Shown piece after piece: positions 16,115 to 25,794 of a stretch of DNA of 64,000 nt. Position 1 is the first letter of the stretch; every line of letters begins with the position of its first letter. The notes under the pieces were generated by a model. That model did not search any database, was not told the DNA's origin, and was given only the letters and a program-made list of their open reading frames with translations. This DNA is from Lachnospiraceae bacterium. Its GTDB lineage: Bacteria > Bacillota > Clostridia > Lachnospirales > Lachnospiraceae. Position numbers and translations under genes: made by a program. The DNA lies in assembly GCA_900770345.1 (NCBI GenBank), contig CAAGKF010000371.1, positions 1-64,000 on the forward strand. The letters are read 5' to 3'.

Positions 16115-17263
16115 TCATCCGTCAATCAAATCCTCTATCTGTTTCATCACGGTATCCGGCGCAAACTGCTCCGGGCAATGGGTGTTTTCCTTGATCTTCT
16201 GATAAAGCTCTTTATTCTGAAGCATCTCCAGGACCTTTTCCGTCAGTGACTCCGGAGATTGCTCTGTCAATAAACCGTTTACGCCATCTTCAATAAATTC
16301 GCAGGGGCCGAGTGATTTTGTGACCACGCAGGGAACACCGAGTGTCATAGCTTCCAGAACGGTCAGGCCCTGAGACTCCACATAGGACGGATGGACAAAG
16401 AGGTCTGCATATTTCATATAGGGATACGGGTTTGTCTTACTGCCCTCCAGAATTATGCGGTTCTCTAGATCGTTTTCTGCAATCAGTTGTTCCAACTTTG
16501 CACGCTCTGGGCCTTCACCGACAATATGCCATGTGAAATTATAGTCCGCCTCAAGAAGCGCTTTAGCCGCGTGGACAATGTTTTCAAAATGCTTCTCTGG
16601 AGCCAGTCTTCCTACGGAAACGATGCGCAACATACTCCCGTTGTATGGGGAAACTCCCGCTTTTTGTTCAATCTCTGGTTTATTGATCATATTTGGTATC
16701 ATTACCACTCCATCTATATTCGGTAAATAGTTCTTAATCATCTCAGCAGTTGAATTTGACACCGCAACAATATGTTTGAATCTATAAGTATCTTCGTACT
16801 TAGATAGCTCATTTCTATCCGGGGGATTTGAACCATGCCACCAGCAAATATATTTCTGCGCAGAAAAGCACTTTAATGCAAACGAAGAGTAAAATCCTTC
16901 ACGAAACGCAATTACACAGTCAAAGCTACCGTACGACCTTTGATATATTTTGCGCAGCAGATGCGACATAACTATTTCAGCTTTCCCTTTCATCGAGCGA
17001 GTAAGTCGTAGCAGTAATGCCCCATATTTTCTGTTTGTTATGAGGGATTTTGCAATTGGCATAAATCTGCCGAAACATCCTTCCATATTAGGCTCAACTC
17101 TGGTTACGGAATCCGGTATCTCAGGGAAGAATCCCCCCGCCTCATCAAGATACAGATATACATCGCACTTTTCTGGATCTAAGTTTCGGACAATATCGCA
17201 CAAGGACTTTTCAACGCCACCAATTTGCAGAGAAGCATTAACAAACAGAATCTTTTGCTTCAT
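16115..17263 (-). CDS. Glycosyltransferase family 4
   Basis: This 382-residue protein has the GT4 start KILFVNASLQIGGVEKSLCD. The GT-B C-terminal domain carries RIVSVGRLAPEKHFE (about 215), YADLFVHPSYVESQGLTVLEA (E-x7-E region, about 285-310) and GVPCVV. It should transfer a sugar from a nucleotide donor at the inner face of the membrane. Its first 26 bases would overlap an alternative 3' extension of the upstream GT8-like gene if that gene's G-tract shifted frame. Confidence 0.92.
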   Translation of the reverse strand: MKQKILFVNASLQIGGVEKSLCDIVRNLDPEKCDVYLYLDEAGGFFPEIPDSVTRVEPNMEGCFGRFMPIAKSLITNRKYGALLLRLTRSMKGKAEIVMSHLLRKIYQRSYGSFDCVIAFREGFYSSFALKCFSAQKYICWWHGSNPPDRNELSKYEDTYRFKHIVAVSNSTAEMIKNYLPNIDGVVMIPNMINKPEIEQKAGVSPYNGSMLRIVSVGRLAPEKHFENIVHAAKALLEADYNFTWHIVGEGPERAKLEQLIAENDLENRIILEGSKTNPYPYMKYADLFVHPSYVESQGLTVLEAMTLGVPCVVTKSLGPCEFIEDGVNGLLTEQSPESLTEKVLEMLQNKELYQKIKENTHCPEQFAPDTVMKQIEDLIDG

Positions 17264-17433
17264 CTCGTTTGCTCCCCTTTCCTACAAAAGACGTCAGATG
17301 CCGTTTAAGCCATCGCAAGTCTCGAGAACAAAAAGTTGTCACATGATAGACAATCCACCGCACGAAAAATCGAAACTCAGCGCGGATTTCGCCCATAGAC
17401 ATTCTGTCGACTTCTCTATAATAGATAGGTTTT

Positions 17434-18174
17434 TTAGTGTTGCAATTCTGCCAGTGAAGGACAACTGTCCCCCCCCCCGCACACTTGGCTGCTCTGATTA
17501 GAGATGTATGATAGGTGTTGCTTTCGGATATTCATGCTGATATTTTTGACTGTTGGATAGAAGCAATATGCAAGACAGTTCTTTTCGGTATCCCAATCAA
17601 TTGGAGGACAGTTATTGACCGCCGTACTGAGGGCCAAGATCGGCTCGTCAGCAGGTTTTTCAAAGTATTTAAATCGGTACTTTTGATAATTAGAGGCTAT
17701 ATTCAAGGCCAAATTGTAGATGCTCTGTGTCAGAGCGTCTGCTGCAAAAAAGATGATGCCGCCATGCATACTGGGAATGAATCGAATACGGTCTTTATAT
17801 TCTCCAATATCATCAAGTAGGAACCATCCGTCCGCAGAGATCAATTCATGTGCTTTCCCATAGCAGCGGACTCCGCTCAATTGCGAATTTTCCAAAAGCA
17901 ATGCCACATCGTTATAAATCAGGCAATCTGCATCAATAAAGATATTGTGTTCATAGGGCGGCATATTCAGCATTTCAAGTTTGTCGAGATAAGAAAGCGC
18001 AGGATGATCCATAATAATTACTTTATCAAACATATCGGTATACTTATTTCGTCTGTCAGCAAAAATAGCAAATGGAGCGTTACAATTACCGTTCAGACGA
18101 TAAGAGCGCAGAAGATTTGCGGCTAATCTGTAATACCGCTCATCTCCTACAGCCAAGGTGACAAATCCAGTCAT
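17434..18174 (-). CDS. GT8-like glycosyltransferase with a ten-G tract (phase-variable candidate)
   Basis: This 246-residue protein starts FVTLAVGDERYYRLAANLL and has the DxD-type motif FIDADCLIYND near 88. MHGGIIFF and DEPILALS follow, as in GT8/GT-A enzymes. Near the 3' end the coding strand has ten G in a row (17469-17478). With ten G the protein ends 13 residues later. With nine (or twelve) G it would continue for 76 more residues to 17238, filling the otherwise empty 170 bases and overlapping the next gene by 26 bases, as elsewhere in this operon. That extension is rich in aromatic and basic residues and looks like real protein. A sequencing or assembly error in the tract is the main alternative. 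Confidence 0.8.
   Translation of the reverse strand: MTGFVTLAVGDERYYRLAANLLRSYRLNGNCNAPFAIFADRRNKYTDMFDKVIIMDHPALSYLDKLEMLNMPPYEHNIFIDADCLIYNDVALLLENSQLSGVRCYGKAHELISADGWFLLDDIGEYKDRIRFIPSMHGGIIFFAADALTQSIYNLALNIASNYQKYRFKYFEKPADEPILALSTAVNNCPPIDWDTEKNCLAYCFYPTVKNISMNIRKQHLSYISNQSSQVCGGGDSCPSLAELQH
17469..17478. repeat. Homopolymer tract, 10 C on plus strand (10 G in the coding strand)
   Basis: An uninterrupted run of ten C on the plus strand, inside the 3' end of the GT8-like gene. Tracts of this length slip readily during replication and act as phase-variation switches in several bacteria. It is the longest such G/C run I see in the window. Confidence 0.85.
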
Positions 18175-18224
18175 AACCCTTCCCTCTCAGTTCATTCTTA
18201 ATCAATTATGTGCAGATGTTGATC

Positions 18225-18848
18225 TTACCAATCCGATAATTCTTGTGCTTTCTCCTCAATTGCGTCTGTATCCAGCATATTCGGAATGCAAACCAGCTTG
18301 TCCGAAAGTTCTGGAATCTCTGTTGCTAACATCTCACTGCAAGCTTGGGATACCACAGCAACGGCGTCCATCCTGCTGCACATCTCTGCATACGCCTTTC
18401 GGTCAACATTGAACGCGCCGTGATGCCACCATGTGATTTTTCTGTCTGCCCGGACAGAATATGCCGCCAGATCGGAGCAGATGCCAGGGCGAAAGCCGAT
18501 CACGCAATCGTAGGAATGCTTCCCCAGCAGAATTGCCCCAGCAGGTTTCAGGGCGCGCGCACCGATGAATTTTCGCAGCAGGAACAGCAGCCTCAGTCGT
18601 AGGCACATCCAATCCTGTGTTGCAATACACTGCCGGATAGATGACGTAACGCTTCCGTAGGTATGGTGGATATCCCGAAAAAGCAAATGCACTTCAGAGG
18701 GCAATTCATCAGCGTAGTCACCAATATCCTCTAAAAGCAGAAGATTCACAGCGTACTTGTTGTAGTCCAAATGTTTCAGAATATCTACCAACGAGCGCTC
18801 GACACCGCCGGTATTCAGATGTCCGTTGATGAAAAGAATATGTTTCAT
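18225..18848 (-). pseudogene. Truncated GT4 glycosyltransferase (N-terminal domain only)
   Basis: The 207-residue product begins like its full-length neighbours (KHILFINGHLNTGGVERSLVDILK) and follows the GT4 N-terminal domain to VVSQACSEMLATEIPELSDKLVCIPN near 190. It stops at LSDW, just where the C-terminal nucleotide-sugar-binding domain should begin. Full-length relatives here have 382-399 residues. The following 50 bases do not resume the domain in any frame. The ATG at 18848 overlaps the upstream stop as ATGA. It is probably inactive unless it pairs with another subunit. Confidence 0.75.
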
Positions 18849-19864
18849 TTGTGTATGGAACTCCGTATTTTTGACAAAAATCCAACCAGCCGCCGAAGGA
18901 AAACCGACTGGCGGCGAATCGACCAATACAACATTCTAAATTGGAGCGGATATGGCCTGGCATCAAAGCCATCCATCATACGTACCACCCTAGGATGGTT
19001 CATAACCGCCCTAATTTTTTCATTCTGCTCTTTTCTCGATAATTGTCGGTTGTTCAGGATATAATAAATCTCCGCCCGGGCCAGATAGAACATATTGGAT
19101 TTGATCTGCTGGGTAAAGTCGTAATCCGTGCATCTGGAGAAGAAATTTTCGGTTTCCTCGTTGATTTTCAGGGAGCTGTCCCACCACCAGGGCTTGTAGG
19201 TTTTGGACGCGGAACCCTCTGTTATGCGGTAATGATAGAGTTGCTGCCCTTTCAGGTACGCAAATGAGTTTGCGCAGTAAAGAACTTCTGAGCCAAAGGG
19301 CGCATCCTCACTGATATGAATATCCTCCCGATAAGAAAGGCGGTTTTTTACGATGATTTCTTTGCGAATCAGGAGCGCCCAATTGGAGATCGTGATGGGG
19401 TATTCCAGCCCGTCCATGACCAGGTGCGGGTAGATTTCCGCTCGGATCCGCTCCTTATCATAAAACCCTTCCCGAATATTCGGCTGCGTAAAGGGAAATT
19501 CCCGCTCTCCCTGAAACCGTACATAGTCGCACAAAACAACGTCGGCGTTGGTCCGCAGCATTTTTTCGTACATCTCCGGTACAATCCAATCGTCAGAGTC
19601 CACAAAGGCGATATAGTTCCCCTGCGCGATCTTCATGCCTGCGTTTCTTGCGGAGGCTGCGCGGCCATTGGCTTTGTGAATCACCTTCACCCGACTATCC
19701 TTCTCCGCATAGGCGTCACATAGGGCCGGTGAGGAATCAGTAGCGCCATCATCTACAAGGATCACTTCAATGTCGAGAAACGTCTGCGCAAGAATACTGT
19801 CTACGCACTGAGCAAGGTATTTCTCCGCGTTATAAACGGGAACAATTACACTGACTTGGGGCAT
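18845..19864 (-). CDS. Glycosyltransferase family 2
   Basis: This 339-residue GT-A enzyme has the classical beginning VSVIVPVYNAEKYLAQCVDS. VILVDDGATDSSPALCDAYA follows near 35, then NGRAASARNAG near 66 and the metal-binding FVDSDDWI near 92. A helical C-terminal region follows. It should add a sugar to the lipid-linked repeat unit. It is separated by one base from the GT4 gene upstream and overlaps the truncated GT4 by 4 bases. Confidence 0.92.
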   Translation of the reverse strand: MPQVSVIVPVYNAEKYLAQCVDSILAQTFLDIEVILVDDGATDSSPALCDAYAEKDSRVKVIHKANGRAASARNAGMKIAQGNYIAFVDSDDWIVPEMYEKMLRTNADVVLCDYVRFQGEREFPFTQPNIREGFYDKERIRAEIYPHLVMDGLEYPITISNWALLIRKEIIVKNRLSYREDIHISEDAPFGSEVLYCANSFAYLKGQQLYHYRITEGSASKTYKPWWWDSSLKINEETENFFSRCTDYDFTQQIKSNMFYLARAEIYYILNNRQLSRKEQNEKIRAVMNHPRVVRMMDGFDARPYPLQFRMLYWSIRRQSVFLRRLVGFLSKIRSSIHK

Positions 19865-19865
19865 A

Positions 19866-21065
19866 CTATTCCTCCATGAGCTTGTATAACTTCTCTACTT
19901 CCTGGGCGTTGGAATAATCCCGGGCATTACAGTTGTGCGCAAGCTGCTGCATTTTCTCCGAATTACGCAGCAGAGACGCAATTCCTTCCGCACATCCCTC
20001 GTTATCCATCGGCACAATCACACCATCCACGCCATCTTCCAGCTGACTTGCCGAAGTGGCGTAGCGGGTGATGACCACGGGTTTCCCCAGCATCTGCGCT
20101 TCCCGAACGGTGACGCATTTCCCCTCATACCGGCTGGGCTGAACATAGAGATCACAGGCTTTGATATAGGGGTATGGTTTTTCCTTTTTCCCCAGCAAAA
20201 TCACCCGCTCGTCCATGCCTGCTTCCGCGATTTTCCGCCGGATCAACTGCTCATCCGGGCCAAACCCGATGATGTACCAATACACATCCACCCCGCACTG
20301 GATCAGTCTGGAACAAATATCAGGTACGTTGTCAAAGTTTTTTGCGGTACAGTAGCGGCCAATGGACAGCAATCGAATCCCTTTGTCCGGCATTTCCTGA
20401 TCCACAGAAAACGCATTGGCCTGGCGGCTTACCAGTCTCCCAGGCAGAATGTTTTCAATCAGAATAATTTTCTCAGCCAATGCTGGAAATACCTTCAGGA
20501 AGCTATCCGTCACCGAATTGGAAATGGATGCGATATAGTCATAGGCATCCCACATAGCAGCTTCCGATGCCGCATCGACCTGGACACGGGAATAATCGGT
20601 ATGGATCCATGCGATTTTTCTTTTGGCACGGACTTTATGCGCGCAAATATAGTGTGGGGTCAAGAAACTGATCGCCAGATCATATTCTGTATCCGGATGA
20701 ATCCGAGGCATGAAACGATATGTATATTTATGGCTGTATTCAAGACTAACCCCGCTGTCCGTATATCCATGGGTCTTATCATAGTGCGATGCAGCAAGCT
20801 TTCCGAATAATCTGGCTCCGGTCAGGAGAACGTGGCCCTCTCTCAGGGTTTCTTTCATCGGGTGAGCCAGAACCGTATAGGCGGGTACCTGCGGTAGAAG
20901 ATTCACGTAAGCAGGGATCTCATAAAGTAATTCACCTTCATGGCGCAAGAGAAACAAATCAATATCCCAGTCCTTAGGACTTAAAGCGCTCAATAAGCCA
21001 ATCAAACTTCGCTCAGCACCGCCAAGCTCCAGCGCATGGGATACAATTAACAGTTTCTTTTTCAT
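19866..21065 (-). CDS. Glycosyltransferase family 4
   Basis: This 399-residue GT-B enzyme has an N-terminal domain LLIVSHALELGGAERSLIGL. The C-terminal domain has IRLLSIGRYCTAKNFDNVPD (about 240), YIKACDLYVQPSRYEGKCVTVREAQMLGKP (about 310-340) and the conserved E-x7-E pair. It overlaps the GT32-like gene by 4 bases (ATGA), so it belongs to the same translation chain. Confidence 0.92.
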   Translation of the reverse strand: MKKKLLIVSHALELGGAERSLIGLLSALSPKDWDIDLFLLRHEGELLYEIPAYVNLLPQVPAYTVLAHPMKETLREGHVLLTGARLFGKLAASHYDKTHGYTDSGVSLEYSHKYTYRFMPRIHPDTEYDLAISFLTPHYICAHKVRAKRKIAWIHTDYSRVQVDAASEAAMWDAYDYIASISNSVTDSFLKVFPALAEKIILIENILPGRLVSRQANAFSVDQEMPDKGIRLLSIGRYCTAKNFDNVPDICSRLIQCGVDVYWYIIGFGPDEQLIRRKIAEAGMDERVILLGKKEKPYPYIKACDLYVQPSRYEGKCVTVREAQMLGKPVVITRYATSASQLEDGVDGVIVPMDNEGCAEGIASLLRNSEKMQQLAHNCNARDYSNAQEVEKLYKLMEE

Positions 21066-21760
21066 TTACGGAACCTCTGAAATGCGTCCACACCAAAGAT
21101 GCGGTGCAATGGCCGCATAATTGCGCTGCGCAGCTTTTGTTTCCTGCTCATCCACGCCGCAGAATACCAATGGATAGAGATTGTGCGCTCGGTTTCTTTT
21201 ACACGTCCGGTGGCACTTTCATAAGGGTTCAGATAATCAATAGGGAGAATTACCGCTCCAGCAACATTCTGATGGCCTCCATTTTGCTGAAGACCCAGTT
21301 TGACCAGAGCCGCAGTATTCAAACGCGGGCAACCAACCGTTCCCCGGGTTCCATCCAGCAAAGGGTCATATTCGTGCAGCATTGCCTCAATCGCTGTTCC
21401 ATGTGGAACCGAGCCAAACCCCAAACCACTTGCTACATACTCCGAGGTTTCGAAACCAAAAAATGCCTCGTATTCCAGCAGACGATCCGGAGACTTCAGT
21501 AATTCAACATCGGTGTCAAAGTACAGACCGCCATGCTCTGCTACAACTAAAAGACGGACATAATCACTGAGAAACGCATACTTTTTCTGCTCATAGCACA
21601 TTCGGGTATAGCCATTCATATGAACATCAAAGTTGTCCTCGTTCCACTCGATGATTTCATAATCCGGGCAGAACCTTTTCCAGCTTGCTATACATTTCTG
21701 GGCCAGTTTTGGTTTCTCACCCCGACCGAACCAGCAGTAATGAACTGTTTTTGGAATCAT
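21062..21760 (-). CDS. GT32-type glycosyltransferase (DXD sugar-binding region)
   Basis: This 232-residue protein begins IPKTVHYCWFGRGEKP. It has the family block KKYAFLSDYVRLLVVAEHGGLYFDTDVELLKS (about 70-100) with the DTD metal-binding motif. Relatives are capsular polysaccharide synthases and mannosyltransferase-like enzymes. The ATG at 21760 follows GGGAGGTG; the frame extends six codons further without improvement. Confidence 0.9.
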   Translation of the reverse strand: MIPKTVHYCWFGRGEKPKLAQKCIASWKRFCPDYEIIEWNEDNFDVHMNGYTRMCYEQKKYAFLSDYVRLLVVAEHGGLYFDTDVELLKSPDRLLEYEAFFGFETSEYVASGLGFGSVPHGTAIEAMLHEYDPLLDGTRGTVGCPRLNTAALVKLGLQQNGGHQNVAGAVILPIDYLNPYESATGRVKETERTISIHWYSAAWMSRKQKLRSAIMRPLHRIFGVDAFQRFRK

Positions 21761-21774
21761 GAAACACCTCCCGC

Positions 21775-22890
21775 TCAAAAGAGCGATTGCAAATACTGCA
21801 ACAGAGAAATGCCGGAGTAATAGTTATCAAATGGTTGGTTAATTGCGTTTGCATAATAGAAAAACGCAAAGTAGCAGATAACCGCAACAACAGTAATCAA
21901 CTGTTTGGAATTCTTCTCAAAATGCGTGAACAGCCAAGGAATAGACAGTGTTTGGAAGATAAGAAAATAGTTTGCAAGCCTCGCAAAATAGTTTGCGGTT
22001 CCAAAAAGCGCAACAAACATAATGGCGCCGTTCAGCATCGACATATTCAGGATGAGGTTTTGCGTTCGATTGTTTTCCTGCACGATTATGCGCCGTGTGA
22101 CAAAGGAAAGGACAATTGGAATCGAAACGACCGCAAATCGAAGTGGGTTCACACCTTCTCCGGAAAAGCTGGCAGCATCGTAGTCTCTGCCCAGCAATGT
22201 GGTAACGTCAACGATGTTATCTATCATCGGCTGCAAGAAAAATCCCACAGAAACCGCAATCGTCAGTAGCAGATATGTCTTTCTACTCCAAGGCCGGAAA
22301 AACATCAGTGGAACGAGCAAATACATCAGGGCATATGTATGAAACAGTGTTCCCAACACAACCCAGAAAACAAAGGGACCCCATTTCCTGTTGATTGCCC
22401 GGTCAACGCCTACCAAGCAAAAAGCAACCGCAACGCATTGTTTGATGGCCGCCATAGTGAAAGTATACACCCCAAGCATAATAAACAGAAAAACAGAGAG
22501 CCAAAGGTTATTCGAATATTTACGAATGAACCAGAGATAGATGCCCACGGTGATTGCAGCGTAAAATAAAAGAAATGATTGTGCTGAAAAACCTAGTACG
22601 GACAACATACGATTGGTAAATGCGAAAGCGGGATAGTTTCCCAAAATCCAATCCATATCAAATATGGTTGACCAGCTCGCAGAAATCGCATTATACGAGG
22701 CCACATAGGTATCTGTGTCATTGTAGTGTATGCGCAACCCGGCAAAACACACCATGCAAAACGCAAGTATGAGCCAGAAGATGCGCTCCTTTTTCACATA
22801 CCCACCGGTTGCCAGGTCTTTCACGGAAAAGGAATGGGACAACGCAGCCAGAACAATGCTTGCAATTGTAATTGGTAAAAGTTGTGACAT
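21775..22890 (-). CDS. epsG: EpsG-family polysaccharide polymerase (Wzy-like)
   Basis: This 371-residue integral membrane protein has about ten segments and the EpsG features GLRIHYNDTDTYVASYN near 45. FLFIMLGVYTFTMAAIKQCVAVAF follows near 135 and LFHTYALMYLLVPL near 175. It would polymerise flipped repeat units outside the membrane, partnering the Wzx protein encoded downstream. It is the only polymerase candidate in the operon. Confidence 0.85.
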   Translation of the reverse strand: MSQLLPITIASIVLAALSHSFSVKDLATGGYVKKERIFWLILAFCMVCFAGLRIHYNDTDTYVASYNAISASWSTIFDMDWILGNYPAFAFTNRMLSVLGFSAQSFLLFYAAITVGIYLWFIRKYSNNLWLSVFLFIMLGVYTFTMAAIKQCVAVAFCLVGVDRAINRKWGPFVFWVVLGTLFHTYALMYLLVPLMFFRPWSRKTYLLLTIAVSVGFFLQPMIDNIVDVTTLLGRDYDAASFSGEGVNPLRFAVVSIPIVLSFVTRRIIVQENNRTQNLILNMSMLNGAIMFVALFGTANYFARLANYFLIFQTLSIPWLFTHFEKNSKQLITVVAVICYFAFFYYANAINQPFDNYYSGISLLQYLQSLF

Positions 22891-22940
22891 ATACTGCTAC
22901 TCCTTGTTGGTTGCGTTGTGTGCAATTATGAACGTATGCC

Positions 22941-23837
22941 TCACTTTTTCGCCTTTCTCCTGATATATGCTGACAGCGCCCAACCGGCAGGTATACACAG
23001 CACCGTCAGCAGTTTGCGGGGAGATTCTTTGACATAGTGTTTACTTCCTGCGATCTGACTGCTCGAACAGTAGTGAATGCAATCCATCACCATCCGCTTT
23101 TTCGATGTTGGATGCTGCATACACACCTTTCTCCAGAAGGCGAAGCCCTGGGGATTCGTCAAGTACTGACGCCACATGGTGTTGGATGAGCCGTCCGGCT
23201 GATATTCGACATTGCACAGTATGTCATCAAGCACCGCCAGCTTGTAATCCTGGTCGATCAGGCGATATTTGTATGCAAGAGAAACATATTTTTCGCCTTC
23301 AAACACCGGGTACTGAGGATAGGCATTAATCACATCGGTGCGGTAGACCTGCTTCTTATCGCCGGAGCCGCCTTGCGCATAGTAACCGGAAAGGGTTGTT
23401 TCCACCATTCCGTCTGGGAAATGTTTCCCGATGACTGCTCCGGCAAAGTCGGCATCAAGGCCCACCAGGCCGGCATAGCCCTTATCCCGGACAGCGTCCC
23501 ACTTGTTCAGGATTTTTTCTACAGCGCCGTCTGCAAGCATATCGTCTGAGTCAATACAGGTGTTCAGTTCTGTATGGATGTTGGCATAGGCTGTGTTGTG
23601 CGCTGTGTGCATTCCGCCGTTGGATTTGTAAATGTACTGAATCTCAAAGCCACAGTCCTGATTTTGCCACCCTTGGACAAGTTCTGCGGTATTGTCAGTA
23701 GAGCCATCGTCTACCACCAGCCAGATAAAGTCCTTGCAGCTCTGTCGGCACAGGCTCTCATATGTGCGGGGAAGTGTGTGCGCTCGATTATATGCAGGGG
23801 TGAAAATAGTTAAAATAATTTGATTATCCACGACCAT
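22941..23837 (-). CDS. Glycosyltransferase family 2
   Basis: This 298-residue GT-A enzyme has ILTIFTPAYNRAHTLPRTYESL at the start and WLVVDDGSTDNTAELV near 38. YIKSNGG-like YIYKSNGGMHTAHNTA follows near 70 and the DSDD motif near 93. The ATG at 23837 has GAGGTGGTAA upstream and the gene overlaps the preceding GT4 gene by 14 bases. Confidence 0.92.
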   Translation of the reverse strand: MVVDNQIILTIFTPAYNRAHTLPRTYESLCRQSCKDFIWLVVDDGSTDNTAELVQGWQNQDCGFEIQYIYKSNGGMHTAHNTAYANIHTELNTCIDSDDMLADGAVEKILNKWDAVRDKGYAGLVGLDADFAGAVIGKHFPDGMVETTLSGYYAQGGSGDKKQVYRTDVINAYPQYPVFEGEKYVSLAYKYRLIDQDYKLAVLDDILCNVEYQPDGSSNTMWRQYLTNPQGFAFWRKVCMQHPTSKKRMVMDCIHYCSSSQIAGSKHYVKESPRKLLTVLCIPAGWALSAYIRRKAKK

Positions 23838-24951
23838 TTACCACCTCGGTGTAGTAATTCTCCAGCCGTTTGGACGTCACAAGAATATCGTACCCGGCTT
23901 TCTGTATGTCAGATCTCATATTCCTTCGGGGAGTTTTTGAATATTGCAGCACTGCTTTGCTCCATGCTTCAGCACTATTCTCCAACGATTGAAAATGCAC
24001 AAGGTCTGTGATAGCAACTTCATGCGGAATAGCTGAGGAAACGCAGCAAGGAAGACCTGCCGTCTGCGCTTCAACCATGGATACGGGAAGTCCTTCATAA
24101 AAGGAAGGCATCAAGAAAACGTCCATAGCCTGGTAGTAATCCCATGCGTTGCTCTTAATTCCGGTAAGGATAACATTATCCTGAAGATTCTTGTTTGCGA
24201 TGTCTTCTTCAATCTGCGAACGTAGCTCACCATCTCCAACAAGGAGTAGCATTGCATCTGGCAACACATCATGTATTTTCTCGAAGATACTTAATATAAA
24301 AGCGTGATTCTTCTGCTTTGAAAATCGACTGACATTGCCCACCACAAGTTGATTCTCATTAAGCCCAAGGGAAATGCGCATTTTTTGACGCAAGTCTGCG
24401 TCAAAGAGGAATCTGTCCACATCAATGGCATTTGGCAATATACTGCACCGATGCTTGTCTTTTGCGATCTTTTCTCCATAACGGGAAATTCCCGCTTTTT
24501 TCGAACACGCGAAAAAATGATCTGCTACAAATCGAGTAGGATAGGCAAATATGGCATAGACAATATCGCTGCGAGTTTTCATCGTATTCGTGTTATGAGA
24601 ATGTGCGATGCAATATGCGCCATTCTTTTTTGCAATAGATAAGTAAATTGCAGCCGTACTTCCAAGATGGCCGTGTACAATGGGATGCTCTCCATGATGT
24701 TCACGAAAAAAGGTGTTCCACCACTTCACATAAGCGAAGTGGTTTTTGCCATTATAGTGGGGACAACGGTAAATATTCCCTCCAAGAGACAGGATTTCTC
24801 CATCAAATGCGGACGGCTCGCTACTGTTTTCTACAAAGTCAAATTGCACTTTATTCCTATCTATATGTCTGTACAGATTCATTATCATTGTTTCTGCGCC
24901 GCCACGATTCATGGTTCCAATAACGTGCAGAACACGGATGGGTACGGTCAT
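23824..24951 (-). CDS. Glycosyltransferase family 4 (EpsF-like)
   Basis: This 375-residue GT-B enzyme begins RVLHVIGTMNRGGAETMIMN, the signature of EpsF-type transferases. The C-terminal domain has LVVGNVSRFSKQKNHAFILS (about 195), AMDVFLMPSFYEGLPVSMVEAQ (about 280-300) and AGLPCCVS. The DNA is more AT-rich than the genes to its right, which supports a mosaic origin of the locus. Confidence 0.92.
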   Translation of the reverse strand: MTVPIRVLHVIGTMNRGGAETMIMNLYRHIDRNKVQFDFVENSSEPSAFDGEILSLGGNIYRCPHYNGKNHFAYVKWWNTFFREHHGEHPIVHGHLGSTAAIYLSIAKKNGAYCIAHSHNTNTMKTRSDIVYAIFAYPTRFVADHFFACSKKAGISRYGEKIAKDKHRCSILPNAIDVDRFLFDADLRQKMRISLGLNENQLVVGNVSRFSKQKNHAFILSIFEKIHDVLPDAMLLLVGDGELRSQIEEDIANKNLQDNVILTGIKSNAWDYYQAMDVFLMPSFYEGLPVSMVEAQTAGLPCCVSSAIPHEVAITDLVHFQSLENSAEAWSKAVLQYSKTPRRNMRSDIQKAGYDILVTSKRLENYYTEVVNGRG

Positions 24952-24969
24952 TGTTGCTTTCCCTTCCTC

Positions 24970-25794
24970 TCAGAGCAGTTCCTCATAGTTGCGCTCAAAA
25001 TCAATCATAATCGGATGGTGCCGCCAGGCGCGCTCCTCTTCGGGAGGAAGTTGCATATAGTCGCCGAACTTCCGGTGCAGGTGGTCATCCCAAGTTGCAA
25101 AACACATAAATTGGCCATCTTCAAAGGGGAGATTTGTATAGGAATCAAGCATTTTTGCGGAGAATGGCCGGGCTAGGGATGCCATTGTTTCAATAGCAGC
25201 AATTTCAAAATCGGTTTGACTATTATAGCGAGTCAGTTTCCCCAGAAGTCTCTGCCGAACCGTTTCTCGCCTCTTTTTAGGTACGCACGCCAATATCACA
25301 AAAGCCCCGGCACGAACTAAAATATTGGCCTTTGGCGGAACAAATTCTCGGTTCAAAAGTTGATATACCATGCAATTCCATTTATAAGCAATTCGCTCTT
25401 GCTTGCCATTAGGAAGCCTGTCAAGGGGAAATACATCCAAAAAGATTCCCGTATGGTATCGCCCTGCTTCCCAGTTTTCCTGCACAAATGTCGTATGGTC
25501 TTTTCTGATTTTCGAGAAAGACTGTGTGAATGTGGGAGTGTTATCTTTGTTTTGCAGGATATATCCGGCCGGACTTTCCATTTCCCAAAGTCTCAGAAAA
25601 TCATCGTAGTCATTTCTTGCCATGCATACATCTAAATCGTCATCCCAAGGGATAAAGCCCTGGTGGCGGACCGCTCCCAAAAGAGACCCTGCATAAAGGG
25701 AATATTTCAAATCATGTTTTCGACAGAATTCATCGAAAACTTTCAAGATTTCCAATTCCGTAAGCTGCAATTTGCGAAGCTTTTGATCCATCAT
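24970..25794 (-). CDS. LicD-family phosphotransferase
   Basis: This 274-residue protein has the LicD signature: LKVFDEFCRKHDLKYSLYAG, LLGAVRHQGFIPWDDDLDV (near 45-60, with the DDDLD metal-binding triad) and later FLDVFPLDRLP near 115. LicD/fukutin-type enzymes transfer phosphocholine, glycerol phosphate or ribitol phosphate from CDP-activated donors onto glycans. It is coupled by a 4-base overlap to tagD, which makes CDP-glycerol, so glycerol phosphate is the likely donor group (inference). Confidence 0.9.
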   Translation of the reverse strand: MMDQKLRKLQLTELEILKVFDEFCRKHDLKYSLYAGSLLGAVRHQGFIPWDDDLDVCMARNDYDDFLRLWEMESPAGYILQNKDNTPTFTQSFSKIRKDHTTFVQENWEAGRYHTGIFLDVFPLDRLPNGKQERIAYKWNCMVYQLLNREFVPPKANILVRAGAFVILACVPKKRRETVRQRLLGKLTRYNSQTDFEIAAIETMASLARPFSAKMLDSYTNLPFEDGQFMCFATWDDHLHRKFGDYMQLPPEEERAWRHHPIMIDFERNYEELL

